From: Pseudomonadota bacterium
GTDB lineage: Bacteria > Pseudomonadota > Gammaproteobacteria > Steroidobacterales > Steroidobacteraceae
Assembly (NCBI GenBank): GCA_025351005.1
Contig: JANXWS010000070.1
Coordinates: 1 to 62,541, forward strand
Reading direction: 5' to 3'
DNA length: 62,541 nucleotides
Numbering within the stretch: position 1 is the stretch's first letter; every line of letters begins with the position of its first letter. Below the pieces are notes generated by a model that worked only from the letters and a program-made list of their open reading frames with translations, had not been told where the DNA came from and ran no database searches. Below, piece by piece: positions 38,385 through 46,258 of this stretch. A program made the translations under genes and the position numbers.

Positions 38385-40223
38385 CTAGCCGGCGGCCGCG
38401 GCGCGGCGGTCGCTGCCGCCGAGCGCCGCGAGCACGGCGTCGGTGACGAATCCGGCGGTCATCGGCATGCCGTCATAGTGCAGGATCGAGGTGATCTTGG
38501 CCTTCTCGACGGCGGTTTCAAGCACCAGCAGTGCGCGCAGCTGGGCGTCGCGGTTCTGCTCCACGACCAGCAGCTTCGAGTGCGACGCCAGGAACGCCTC
38601 GACCTCGGCGCCGAACGGGAAGGCGCGCACGCGCAGATAATCGAGCGCGACCCCGCAGCGCTCGAGCTGGCCGAGCGCCTCGCGGATCGGGCTGTCGCAG
38701 CTGCCGACGCTGACGACGCCGATGGGGCGCGTGCCGGGGCCCTCGACGACGGCGCGCGGCACCAGCGCCGCCGCGGTCGCGAATTTCCGTTTCAGCCGGT
38801 CGACGACCTGCTGGTACTCGGCCGAGTCCTCGGTATAGAGCCCGTACTGGTTGTGGCCGGAGCCGCGCGTGAAGTAGGCGCCCTTCGGACCGACGCCCGG
38901 CAGGGTCCGGTAGGGGATGCCGTCGCCGTCGCGGTCGGCGTAGCGCTGGAACTTGGTGAGCTTCTCTACCTGTTCCGCCGACAGCACCTTGCCGCGGTCG
39001 GGGCGGTAGCTGTCGTCCCACTCCAGCTCCCTGATCATCCAGTCGTTCATTCCGATGTCGAGATCGGAGAGCACGAACACCGGGGTCTGCAGCCGCTCGG
39101 CGAGGTCAAATGCGGCGACCGCTAGGTGGAAGCACTCGTCGGGATTGGCGGGGAACAGCAGCACGTGGCGGGTATCGCCGTGCGAGGCGTAGGCGCAGAG
39201 CAGGATGTCGCACTGCTGGGTGCGCGTCGGCATGCCGGTCGACGGCCCGACGCGCTGTACGTCGAAGATCACGGCCGGCACCTCGGCGTAATAGGCGAGG
39301 CCGACGAATTCGTTCATCAGCGAGATACCGGGACCGCTGGTCGGCGTGAATGCACGCGCGCCGTTCCACGACGCCCCGACCACCATGCCGATCGCGGCCA
39401 GCTCGTCCTCGGCCTGCAGCACGATGAAGTTGTGATCGCCGGTCTCGGCGTCGACCCGGTAGCGCTCGCAGAAGCCCCGGTACGCGTCCATCAGCGACGT
39501 CGACGGCGTGATCGGGTACCAGGCGCCGACCGTCGCGCCGGCGTACACACAGCCGAGGCCGGCGGCGGTATTGCCGTCGATCAGTACGTGACCCTGGTTG
39601 TGGTCGAGGCGCGTGATCCGCAACGGCAGCGGACACGGCAGGTGTTCCCTGGCGTATTGGTAGCCGAGGTCGATCGCCTTCATGTTGGCGTCGACGAGCT
39701 TGGGGCGCTTGCTGTACTGCTCGGTAACGAGCGTGCGGATGACCTCGACGTCGATGTCGATCAGCGCCGCGAGCGCGCCGACGTAGCAGATGTTCTTCAT
39801 CAGGATGCGGTTGCGGACGCCGTCGAAATTTTCGTTGCAGAGCTTGGCGAACGGTACCCCGAGCACCGTGATGTCCTGCCGCTCCAGCACGGCGCTGCGC
39901 GGCCACGTCGAGTCGTAGAGCACGTAGCCGCCGGGGCTGACCTCCTTGACGTCCTGGGCGTAGGTCTCGATGTTGATTGCGAGCATCAGGTCGACCCGGC
40001 CGGAGCGCGCCAGGTGGCCATCCTTCGAGACTCGGATCTCGTACCAGGTGGGCAGGCCCTGGATGTTGGACGGGAAGTAGTTCTTGCCCATCACCGGCAC
40101 GCCCATCCGGAAGATGGCTTTCATGACCAGCGCGTTCGCCGACGCCGAGCCCGTGCCGTTGACGTTGGCGAATTTGATCGTGAAGTCGTTCAGGCGCTCT
40201 TGCGGGTGGCTTGCTTTTGGCAT
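38385..40223 (-). CDS. korA: 2-oxoacid:acceptor oxidoreductase, fused gamma-alpha subunit
   Basis: A 612-residue subunit. The N-terminal about 190 residues are the gamma domain (IKFANVNGTGSASANALVMK). The alpha part follows, with the 2-oxoacid-binding loop YPITPSTSL, the region FTPTSGPGISLMNEF and the C-terminal domain ending near 610. Gamma-alpha fusion is normal for oxoglutarate-type enzymes. The ATG at 40223 lies inside the upstream gene, overlapping its end by 34 bases, which suggests translational coupling. Together with the upstream flavoprotein and korB it should form one complex linking oxoacid oxidation to NAD(P)H or ferredoxin. Confidence 0.92.
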   Translation of the reverse strand: MPKASHPQERLNDFTIKFANVNGTGSASANALVMKAIFRMGVPVMGKNYFPSNIQGLPTWYEIRVSKDGHLARSGRVDLMLAINIETYAQDVKEVSPGGYVLYDSTWPRSAVLERQDITVLGVPFAKLCNENFDGVRNRILMKNICYVGALAALIDIDVEVIRTLVTEQYSKRPKLVDANMKAIDLGYQYAREHLPCPLPLRITRLDHNQGHVLIDGNTAAGLGCVYAGATVGAWYPITPSTSLMDAYRGFCERYRVDAETGDHNFIVLQAEDELAAIGMVVGASWNGARAFTPTSGPGISLMNEFVGLAYYAEVPAVIFDVQRVGPSTGMPTRTQQCDILLCAYASHGDTRHVLLFPANPDECFHLAVAAFDLAERLQTPVFVLSDLDIGMNDWMIRELEWDDSYRPDRGKVLSAEQVEKLTKFQRYADRDGDGIPYRTLPGVGPKGAYFTRGSGHNQYGLYTEDSAEYQQVVDRLKRKFATAAALVPRAVVEGPGTRPIGVVSVGSCDSPIREALGQLERCGVALDYLRVRAFPFGAEVEAFLASHSKLLVVEQNRDAQLRALLVLETAVEKAKITSILHYDGMPMTAGFVTDAVLAALGGSDRRAAAAG

Positions 40224-42001
40224 GGCGTCTCGTCGCTGGTGGCATGCGGAATACTGACCGTCGACTTCTGCATGTCCCACGCTGCCGTCGGGCAGCGCTC
40301 GGCGCACAGGCCGCAGTGCACGCAGAGGTCCTCGTCCTTGACCATCACGCGGCCGGTCTGTTTCAGCGCTGCGGACACGTACAGCGGGCTCGTCAGGTCG
40401 CGGCGCGGCGCCTTGAGGCGGCCGCTGATCTCGGCTTCGGTGCCGTTCGCCGTCATCGTCAGGCAGTCGACCGGGCAGATGTCGATGCAGGCGTCGCACT
40501 CGATGCAGAGCGGCGCCGTGAACACGGTCTGGATGTCGCAGTTCAGGCAGCGTTGCACCTCGAGCGCGGTCTGCTCCGGGTTGAAGCCGAGCTCGACCTC
40601 GATCTTGAGCTTCTTGAACCGCTCGGCCAGGGCGACGTGCGGCACGAGGCGGCGCTCGACCGGATTGTAGTCATTCTTGTAGGACCACTCGCGGATGCCC
40701 ATCTTGCGGCTCGCGAGCGTGACGCCGCGCGCCGGGCGTTCGGTGACCGGCAGGCCCTGGCAATGGCGGTGGATCGAGATCGCCGCCTGATGGCCGTGCT
40801 CGACCGCCCAGATGATGTTCTTCGGGCCGAAGGCCGCGTCGCCGCCGAAGAAGACTCCGGCGCGCGTCGACTGGAACGTCACCGGATCGACCTTCGGCAC
40901 GTGCCAGCGGTCGAACTCGACGCCGAGGTCGCGCTCGATCCAGGGGAAGGCATTCTCCTGGCCGATCGCCAGGATCACGTCGTCGCAGGGGATCAGGCGC
41001 TCGCCGACCGTGCGCTCGGCGACGATGCGGCCGTCGGCGAGGTCGTACTCGAGCACCTTGAAGAGCATGCCGGTGACCTTGCCGTCTGCCGTCACGATCG
41101 CCTGCGGCGAGTGGTTGACGAGAATCTCGACGCCCTCGCTTTCCGCATCCTCGAGCTCCCATTCGGAGGCCTTGAAGAACTCCCGCGACTTGCGCGCCAT
41201 CACCTTGACGTTCTGCGCGCCGAGTCGCAGCGAGGAGCGGCAGCAGTCCATCGCCGTGTTGCCGACGCCGATGATCAGGACGCGCGCGCCGATCGACTGC
41301 ACGTGGCCGAAGGCGACGGCATGCAGCCAGTCGATTCCCAGGTGCACCCGGTTCGACTCGTTGCGGCCGGGTACGTCGAGTTCCTTGCCCTTCGGCGCGC
41401 CGGAGCCGACGAACACGGCGTCATAGGCACCGCCGCCGAGCAGTGCCTTCAAGCTCTTGACCGGGGCATTGAGCTTGAGCTCGGCACCCATGCCGATGAT
41501 CTGGCCGATCTCGTCGTCGAGCACGTCGGCGGGCAGCCGGAACGCGGGGATGTTGGTGCGCATCAGCCCGCCGGTCAGCCCGTACTGCTCGTAGACCGTG
41601 ACCGCGTACCCGAGCGGCACCAGGTCGTTGGCGACGGTCAGCGACGCCGGACCGGCGCCGATGCAGGCGATGCGCTTGCCGTTGCGCTGCGCAGGCGCCT
41701 TCGGCAGCAGGCCAGCGATGTCGTCGCGGTGATCCGCAGCGACGCGCTTCAGGCGACAGATCGCGACCGGCTTTTCCTCGACCCGGCCGCGGCGGCAGGC
41801 GGGCTCGCACGGCCGGTCGCAGACGCGGCCGAGGATGCCCGGGAATACGTTCGACTCTCGGTTGACCATGTAGGCATCGGTGAACCGGCCTTGCGCGATC
41901 AGTCGGATGTACTCGGGAACGTCGGTGTGCGCGGGGCACGCCCACTGGCAGTCCACGACGCGGTGATAGTAGTCGGGCTCGCCCGTATCAGTCGGTTCCA
42001 T
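40190..42001 (-). CDS. FAD/NAD(P)-dependent oxidoreductase with 4Fe-4S clusters (GltD-like)
   Basis: A 603-residue electron-transfer protein. The N-terminal helical 4Fe-4S domain, as in the glutamate-synthase small subunit, has C18, C22 (CQWACPAHTDVPEYI) and C61, C65, C69. The FAD fold follows with GAGPAS (115-120), then the NAD(P) fold with GVGNTAMDC (245-253). The C-terminus is a two-cluster ferredoxin: CIECDACIDICPVDC (499-513) and CVHCGLCAERCP (560-571). It is first in the operon before korA and korB and very probably shuttles electrons between the oxoacid oxidoreductase and NAD(P)H. This would let the complex run without a free ferredoxin pool. The physiological direction is not visible. 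Confidence 0.9.
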   Translation of the reverse strand: MEPTDTGEPDYYHRVVDCQWACPAHTDVPEYIRLIAQGRFTDAYMVNRESNVFPGILGRVCDRPCEPACRRGRVEEKPVAICRLKRVAADHRDDIAGLLPKAPAQRNGKRIACIGAGPASLTVANDLVPLGYAVTVYEQYGLTGGLMRTNIPAFRLPADVLDDEIGQIIGMGAELKLNAPVKSLKALLGGGAYDAVFVGSGAPKGKELDVPGRNESNRVHLGIDWLHAVAFGHVQSIGARVLIIGVGNTAMDCCRSSLRLGAQNVKVMARKSREFFKASEWELEDAESEGVEILVNHSPQAIVTADGKVTGMLFKVLEYDLADGRIVAERTVGERLIPCDDVILAIGQENAFPWIERDLGVEFDRWHVPKVDPVTFQSTRAGVFFGGDAAFGPKNIIWAVEHGHQAAISIHRHCQGLPVTERPARGVTLASRKMGIREWSYKNDYNPVERRLVPHVALAERFKKLKIEVELGFNPEQTALEVQRCLNCDIQTVFTAPLCIECDACIDICPVDCLTMTANGTEAEISGRLKAPRRDLTSPLYVSAALKQTGRVMVKDEDLCVHCGLCAERCPTAAWDMQKSTVSIPHATSDETPCQKQATRKSA

Positions 42002-42039
42002 CGTTCCTCATGGCATTCAGAGCCTTACATCAGGCGCGC

Positions 42040-42045
42040 AGTATA
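42040..42045 (-). promoter_or_regulatory. -10 box of the oxoacid oxidoreductase operon
   Basis: TATACT on the minus strand, 39 bases upstream of the ATG at 42001; no convincing -35 box. The same hexamer precedes the peptidase gene and the rimP leader nearby. Confidence 0.4.
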
Positions 42046-42348
42046 GACCGGCCGCCGTTCGGTCCTGCCCTGCGCTAGGTCGCAGAACGACGACGCCCGC
42101 GGGCGAGCCCGCTCACGGACGTTCGGCAGTGTCGTCGATCGACCGTCCCCGCTTGAATGGGACGAACACGGAGCACTCGCGCGGATCCGCGGCGAGCGCC
42201 CGGTCCGTCCGGCCCGGGGCGCCGCGGCATCCTGTCACTCGCAACGGACGCGGGGCGAACGGCTCGCGCCTATACTCTCGCGCCGGCCTGCCACCGTTCG
42301 GCACGCCACGGTAGAGGTTCGCGAGGACTGGTCTCGGGGGGGGCGACG
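42046..42348. promoter_or_regulatory. Divergent promoter region
   Basis: Region between the minus-strand oxoacid oxidoreductase operon and the plus-strand peptidase gene. TATACT at 42271-42276 is a likely -10 box for the peptidase, giving a leader of about 65 nt that ends in a G-rich ribosome site just before 42349. Nothing else is evident. Confidence 0.4.
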
Positions 42349-44016
42349 ATGCGACTCAAGCAATTGATTTACTTGCTTATACCTCTCTCAACGTCGGTCG
42401 TCGCGGCCCCGCCCGCGCCGGCTCCAGACCCGCTGCTCGCGAGTGCCGCGCGCTTTGCGCCGGTCGAGATCCGCGCCGACGTCGCCCGGCTGCCCGACCG
42501 CGAGCGCCAGTCGCTCGCCAAGATGATCGCCGCGGCGCGGATACTCGACTCGCTGTTCCTCCGCCAGGTTTCTCCCGAGAACGGTGCACGACTGCTCGCG
42601 CTCGCCGCCGATCACACGGCGGCGGGCTGGGCGCGCCTCGATTACTTCCTGATCAACAAGGGACCCTGGTCGCGCCTCGACCGCGACGCGCCTTTCCTGG
42701 CGGGCGTCGGCGCCAAGCCGCCGCAGGCGGGGTTCTATCCGGCGGACGCGACCCGTGCCGAGGTCGACGCCTGGTTCCGCACGCTCGACCCCCCGGCACG
42801 CGAGCAGGCGACCGGCTTCTTCACGACCATCCGGCGCGACCAGAAGGGCGCGCTCGTAGCGGTTCCCTACAGCCTCGAGTACCAGGGCGAGCTGACCGTC
42901 GCCGCGCGCTACCTGCGCGAGGCGGCCTCGCTGACGGCACAGCCGACGCTGCGCACCTACCTCGAGCAGCGGGCCGACGCATTCCGGTCCGACGACTATT
43001 ACGCCAGCGACATGGCCTGGATGGATCTCGACGCGACGATCGAGCCGACGATCGGCCCGTACGAGACCTACGAGGACGGCTGGTTCAACTACAAGGCGGC
43101 GTTCGAGGCGATCATCGGCGTCGTCGATGCTGCCGAGACCGCGAAGCTCACCCACTTCAGCGCCGAGCTGCAGTACCTCGAGGACCACCTGCCGATCGAG
43201 CCGCGCCTCAGGCGCGCCAAGCTAGGTGGCTATTCGCCGATCCGGCTGATCAACGTCATCTATGCGTCCGGCGACGCCGCCCAGGGTGTCTCGCTCGCGG
43301 CCTTCAACCTGCCGAACGACGAGCGCGTGGTCACGGCCAAGGGCTCGAAGCGCGTGCTGATGAGGAATTTCCAGCAGGCGAAGTTCGACAAAGTGCTCGT
43401 GCCGATCGCGGCGATCGTGCTCGAGCCGCACGACGGCGCGCTGGTGCGCTTCGATTCGTTCTTCACGCACATGCTGATGCACGAGCTGATGCACGGCCTC
43501 GGTCCGCAGACGATCAGCGTCGCGGGTCGCAGCAGCACTGTGCGCCAGGAGCTCAAAGAGGTATCGGGGGAGCTCGAGGAGGCGAAGGCCGACATCTCCG
43601 GCCTCTGGGCGCTGCAGCAACTGGTCGACAAGGGCGTACTGTCGAAGGCCGACGAGCACAGCTACTACGTGACGTTTCTCGCCTCGATTTTCCGGACACT
43701 GCGTTTCGGTCTCAGCGACGCCCACGCGCGCGGCATGACGCTGCAGCTCAACTACCTGCTGGACGCAGGCGCGGTGAAGCTCGGCAGCGACGGCCGCTGC
43801 AGCGTCGACTTCGCCCAGGTGCGCGCGGCGGTCGAAGGCCTGACGCGCGAGATCATGACCATCCAGGCCGCCGGCGACTATCCTAAGGCGCGCGACTGGC
43901 TCGCAAGGATGCGTCCGATTCGCCCGGCGATGCAGCGCCTGATCGAACAGCTGGGAAGCGTGCCGGTCGATATCCGGCCGCAGTTCGTGACCGCCGCCAC
44001 GATCGCGCCCCGATGA
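42349..44016 (+). CDS. Secreted M49-like (dipeptidyl-peptidase III type) zinc peptidase
   Basis: A 555-residue exported protein with a signal peptide at about 1-20 (ending SVVAAPP). The zinc site is H378-E379-H382 (HELMHGLGPQ), with the third ligand and acid pair in GELEEAKAD (408-415), the arrangement of peptidase family M49. IEPTIGPYETYEDGWFNYKA (231-250) is another strongly family-like stretch. M49 enzymes with a standard site have HExxGH; here the motif is a plain HExxH, so it belongs to the variant bacterial group. The start at 42349 follows a run of G; the frame is open upstream without coding character. Confidence 0.84.
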   Translation: MRLKQLIYLLIPLSTSVVAAPPAPAPDPLLASAARFAPVEIRADVARLPDRERQSLAKMIAAARILDSLFLRQVSPENGARLLALAADHTAAGWARLDYFLINKGPWSRLDRDAPFLAGVGAKPPQAGFYPADATRAEVDAWFRTLDPPAREQATGFFTTIRRDQKGALVAVPYSLEYQGELTVAARYLREAASLTAQPTLRTYLEQRADAFRSDDYYASDMAWMDLDATIEPTIGPYETYEDGWFNYKAAFEAIIGVVDAAETAKLTHFSAELQYLEDHLPIEPRLRRAKLGGYSPIRLINVIYASGDAAQGVSLAAFNLPNDERVVTAKGSKRVLMRNFQQAKFDKVLVPIAAIVLEPHDGALVRFDSFFTHMLMHELMHGLGPQTISVAGRSSTVRQELKEVSGELEEAKADISGLWALQQLVDKGVLSKADEHSYYVTFLASIFRTLRFGLSDAHARGMTLQLNYLLDAGAVKLGSDGRCSVDFAQVRAAVEGLTREIMTIQAAGDYPKARDWLARMRPIRPAMQRLIEQLGSVPVDIRPQFVTAATIAPR

Positions 44017-44047
44017 GCGGGCGCTTTCCCCTCGGCGGCGTCTGACG

Positions 44048-44053
44048 TATACT
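44048..44053 (+). promoter_or_regulatory. -10 box of the rimP-nusA operon
   Basis: TATACT with TTTCCC 17 bases upstream (44025-44030), a weak -35. Transcription from it would begin near 44060, just before the leader hairpin. Confidence 0.45.
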
Positions 44054-44105
44054 CAGCGGTCAGTAGGACCAGCTCTGGCGGAGTGGTCCGTGAGTGCGTG
44101 ACGAG

Positions 44106-44124
44106 GCCCCCGTGGGGGCTTTTT
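44106..44124 (+). terminator. Leader terminator T1
   Basis: GCCCCC (44106-44111) and GGGGGC (44114-44119) close a tight hairpin followed immediately by TTTTT (44120-44124). Canonical rho-independent terminator about 60 nt into the leader. Confidence 0.75.
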
Positions 44125-44163
44125 CGTTTGGGTCGCGGGCCGGCGGGCGCGCGGACCCCGTGT

Positions 44164-44198
44164 ATGGGCCGATGGCCCATTTTTTTGGCCCATTTTTT
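44164..44198 (+). terminator. Leader terminator T2 with duplicated 3' arm
   Basis: ATGGGCC (44164-44170), loop GAT, GGCCCAT (44174-44180), followed by a T-run to 44186. Then GGCCCATTTTTT occurs again at 44187-44198. The single 5' arm TGGGCC can pair with either GGCCCA copy, each backed by its own T-tract, giving two mutually exclusive terminators 44 bases before rimP. Confidence 0.75.
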
Positions 44199-44242
44199 GG
44201 GTCGGGTGGATCGCCGGGGAGGGTCCCGGGCCGGGGCGGGCG

Positions 44243-44722
44243 ATGCGCGAGGCGCTGATACGGCTGCTGGAGCCCGAGGTGGCGGCGCAGGGCTGCGAGC
44301 TGGTCGAGCTCGAGTACCACGCGCAGCGCGGCGGCGGCCTGCTGAGGCTTTATATCGACCGTCCCGAGGCGACCGGCCCCCACGGCGGCGTTTCTGTCGA
44401 CGACTGCGAGACGGTGAGCCGGAGGGTCAGCGCGGCGCTCGACCTCGCCGACCCGATCAGGGGCGAGTACACGCTCGAGGTGTCCTCGCCGGGTTTCGAC
44501 CGGCCGCTGCGGACGCGGGCGCACTACGAGCGCTACACCGGCAGCCGGGTGCGGGTCGAAAGCCTCTCGCCCCGCGACGGCCGGCGGCGCTGGACCGGGC
44601 GCCTGGTGGCGGTCGCCGACGCGGGCCTGCGGCTCGAGGTCGACGGCCAGATCGTGGAATTGGGACTGAACGAGATCAAAACGGTGCGACTGGCGCCGGA
44701 CTACGGCACGCGGCGGGAGTGA
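44243..44722 (+). CDS. rimP: Ribosome maturation factor RimP
   Basis: A 159-residue protein needed for 30S subunit maturation. The N-terminal domain (about 1-85) shows MREALIRLLEPEVAAQGCEL, VSVDDCETVSRRV and YTLEVSSPGFDRPL, all RimP signatures; the C-terminal SH3-like domain ends with LNEIKTVRLAPDY. It is the first gene of the classic rimP-nusA-infB-rbfA-truB operon; six bases separate it from nusA. The leader upstream carries tandem terminators. Confidence 0.96.
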   Translation: MREALIRLLEPEVAAQGCELVELEYHAQRGGGLLRLYIDRPEATGPHGGVSVDDCETVSRRVSAALDLADPIRGEYTLEVSSPGFDRPLRTRAHYERYTGSRVRVESLSPRDGRRRWTGRLVAVADAGLRLEVDGQIVELGLNEIKTVRLAPDYGTRRE

Positions 44723-44728
44723 CGAGCA

Positions 44729-46246
44729 ATGGCCAGGACTACGCTTAAGGAAATCGTGGACGCCGTCGAGAGCGTCGCCAACGAGAAGGGCATCGACAAG
44801 GCGATCATCTTCGATGCGCTCGAGGCTGCGCTCGCCTCCGCGACCCGCAAGCGCCACGGCGAGGACATGGACGTTCGCGTAGCGATCAACCAGAAGAGCG
44901 GCGACTACGAGGTATTTCGCCGCTGGAAGGTATTCGCCGACGACTCGCGCGAGCTCGAGTTCCCCGAGCGCGAGCTGCGGCTCGAGGACGCGCTCGATGT
45001 CAGCCCGGATGCCGTGGTCGCCGGGTTCGTCGAGGTGCCCCTCGAGGGTGAATCCTTCGGCCGCATCGACGCGCAGACCGCCAAACAGGTCATCGTGCAG
45101 AAGGTCCGCGAGGCCGAGCGCGCGCAGGTGGTCGAGGCCTACAAGGACCGCGTCGGCACGCTGGTCAGCGGCATCGTCAAGCGCGTCGACCGCAACGGCG
45201 TGTTCGTCGACCTCGGCCAGAACGCCGAGGGCTTCGTGCCGCGCGAGAACCTGATCCCGCGCGAGCCGATCCGCACACAGGACCGCATCAAGGCCTACCT
45301 GCGCGAGGTGCGCTCGGAGCCGCGCGGACCCCAGCTGTTCCTGTCGCGCACCGCGCCTGAGTTCCTGATCGAGCTGTTCAAGCTCGAGGTGCCCGAAGTC
45401 GGGCAGGGACTCATCCTGATCCTCGGCGCCGCCCGCGACGCTGGCATCCGCGCCAAGATCGCGGTCAAGAGCCTCGATCCGCGCATCGATCCGGTCGGCG
45501 CCTGCGTCGGCATGCGCGGCAGCCGCGTGCAGGCGGTCTCGAACGAGATTGCCGGCGAGCGCGTCGACATCATCCCGTTCGAGGACAACCCGGCGCAGTT
45601 CGTCATCAACGCGATGCAGCCCGCCGAGGTCACGTCGATCGTGGTCGACGAGGACCAGCACAGCATGGACATCGCGGTTGCCGAGGAGAAGCTGTCGCAG
45701 GCCATCGGCCGCGGCGGCCAGAACATCCGGCTCGCGTCCGAGCTGACCAGCTGGAAGCTCAACATCATGAGCGAGCAGCAGGCCGACGAGAAGAGCGAGG
45801 CCGAAACGGTGCAGCTGCGTGAAATGTTCAAGAAGGCGCTCGATGTCGACGAGGACGTTGCCACGATCCTGGTGCAGGAGGGCTTCTCGACCATCGAGGA
45901 GATCGCTTACGTACCGACCAAGGAGCTGCTGGCGGTGGAGGAGTTCGACGACAACATGGTCCGCGAGCTGCGCAACCGGGCGCGCGACGTGCTGCTGACG
46001 CAGGCGATCGCCACCGAGGAGACCGCCGAGGGCGGTGCGCCGGCTGAGGACCTGCTGTCGCTCGATGGCATGGACGAGGCGCTCGCCAGGCGGCTCGCCG
46101 CGCGCGGCATCCGCACCCGCGAGGAGCTCGCCGAGCAGTCGATCGAGGATCTCGAGGGCATCGACGAGCTGGACGACGCCCGCGCCGGCCAGCTGATCAT
46201 GGCGGCCCGCGCGCACTGGTTCATCGACGGCGCCGCGACATCTTGA
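44729..46246 (+). CDS. nusA: Transcription termination/antitermination factor NusA
   Basis: A 505-residue RNA-polymerase-binding factor that promotes pausing and hairpin-dependent termination and takes part in antitermination. Domains in order: N-terminal RNAP-binding domain (1-130), S1 (about 135-200, [20 protein letters not shown]), KH1 and KH2 (about 205-345, [20 protein letters not shown] and [16 protein letters not shown]), then two helix-hairpin-helix acidic repeats (about 370-500). The two C-terminal repeats are typical of proteobacterial NusA such as the 495-residue E. coli protein. It is the natural candidate to act on the terminators in its own operon leader. Confidence 0.98.
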   Translation: MARTTLKEIVDAVESVANEKGIDKAIIFDALEAALASATRKRHGEDMDVRVAINQKSGDYEVFRRWKVFADDSRELEFPERELRLEDALDVSPDAVVAGFVEVPLEGESFGRIDAQTAKQVIVQKVREAERAQVVEAYKDRVGTLVSGIVKRVDRNGVFVDLGQNAEGFVPRENLIPREPIRTQDRIKAYLREVRSEPRGPQLFLSRTAPEFLIELFKLEVPEVGQGLILILGAARDAGIRAKIAVKSLDPRIDPVGACVGMRGSRVQAVSNEIAGERVDIIPFEDNPAQFVINAMQPAEVTSIVVDEDQHSMDIAVAEEKLSQAIGRGGQNIRLASELTSWKLNIMSEQQADEKSEAETVQLREMFKKALDVDEDVATILVQEGFSTIEEIAYVPTKELLAVEEFDDNMVRELRNRARDVLLTQAIATEETAEGGAPAEDLLSLDGMDEALARRLAARGIRTREELAEQSIEDLEGIDELDDARAGQLIMAARAHWFIDGAATS

Positions 46247-46258
46247 GGAGCCTGCCGC

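Larger units (their letters stand above)
44060..44242 (+). promoter_or_regulatory. rimP leader with tandem attenuator-like structures
   Basis: About 180 nt between the probable transcription start and rimP. In order: hairpin P1 (GGACCA 44066-44071 with TGGTCC 44084-44089, extended inside by CTC/GAG); terminator T1 (44106-44124); a GC-rich spacer with GGGTC and GACCC; terminator T2 (44164-44186) with a second GGCCCATTTTTT copy directly after it. No tRNA gene is here. Such a leader suggests that entry into the nusA-infB operon is controlled by premature termination. The operon encodes NusA, which acts on hairpin-stimulated termination and autoregulates its operon in E. coli. Confidence 0.7.

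Noticed and set aside
44066..44100. tRNA-like text (GGAGTGGTCCGTGAG) upstream of rimP, where some genomes have a tRNA gene
   Set aside because: No acceptor, anticodon and T-arm can be drawn and there is no GTTCRA box; it is explained by the leader hairpin.
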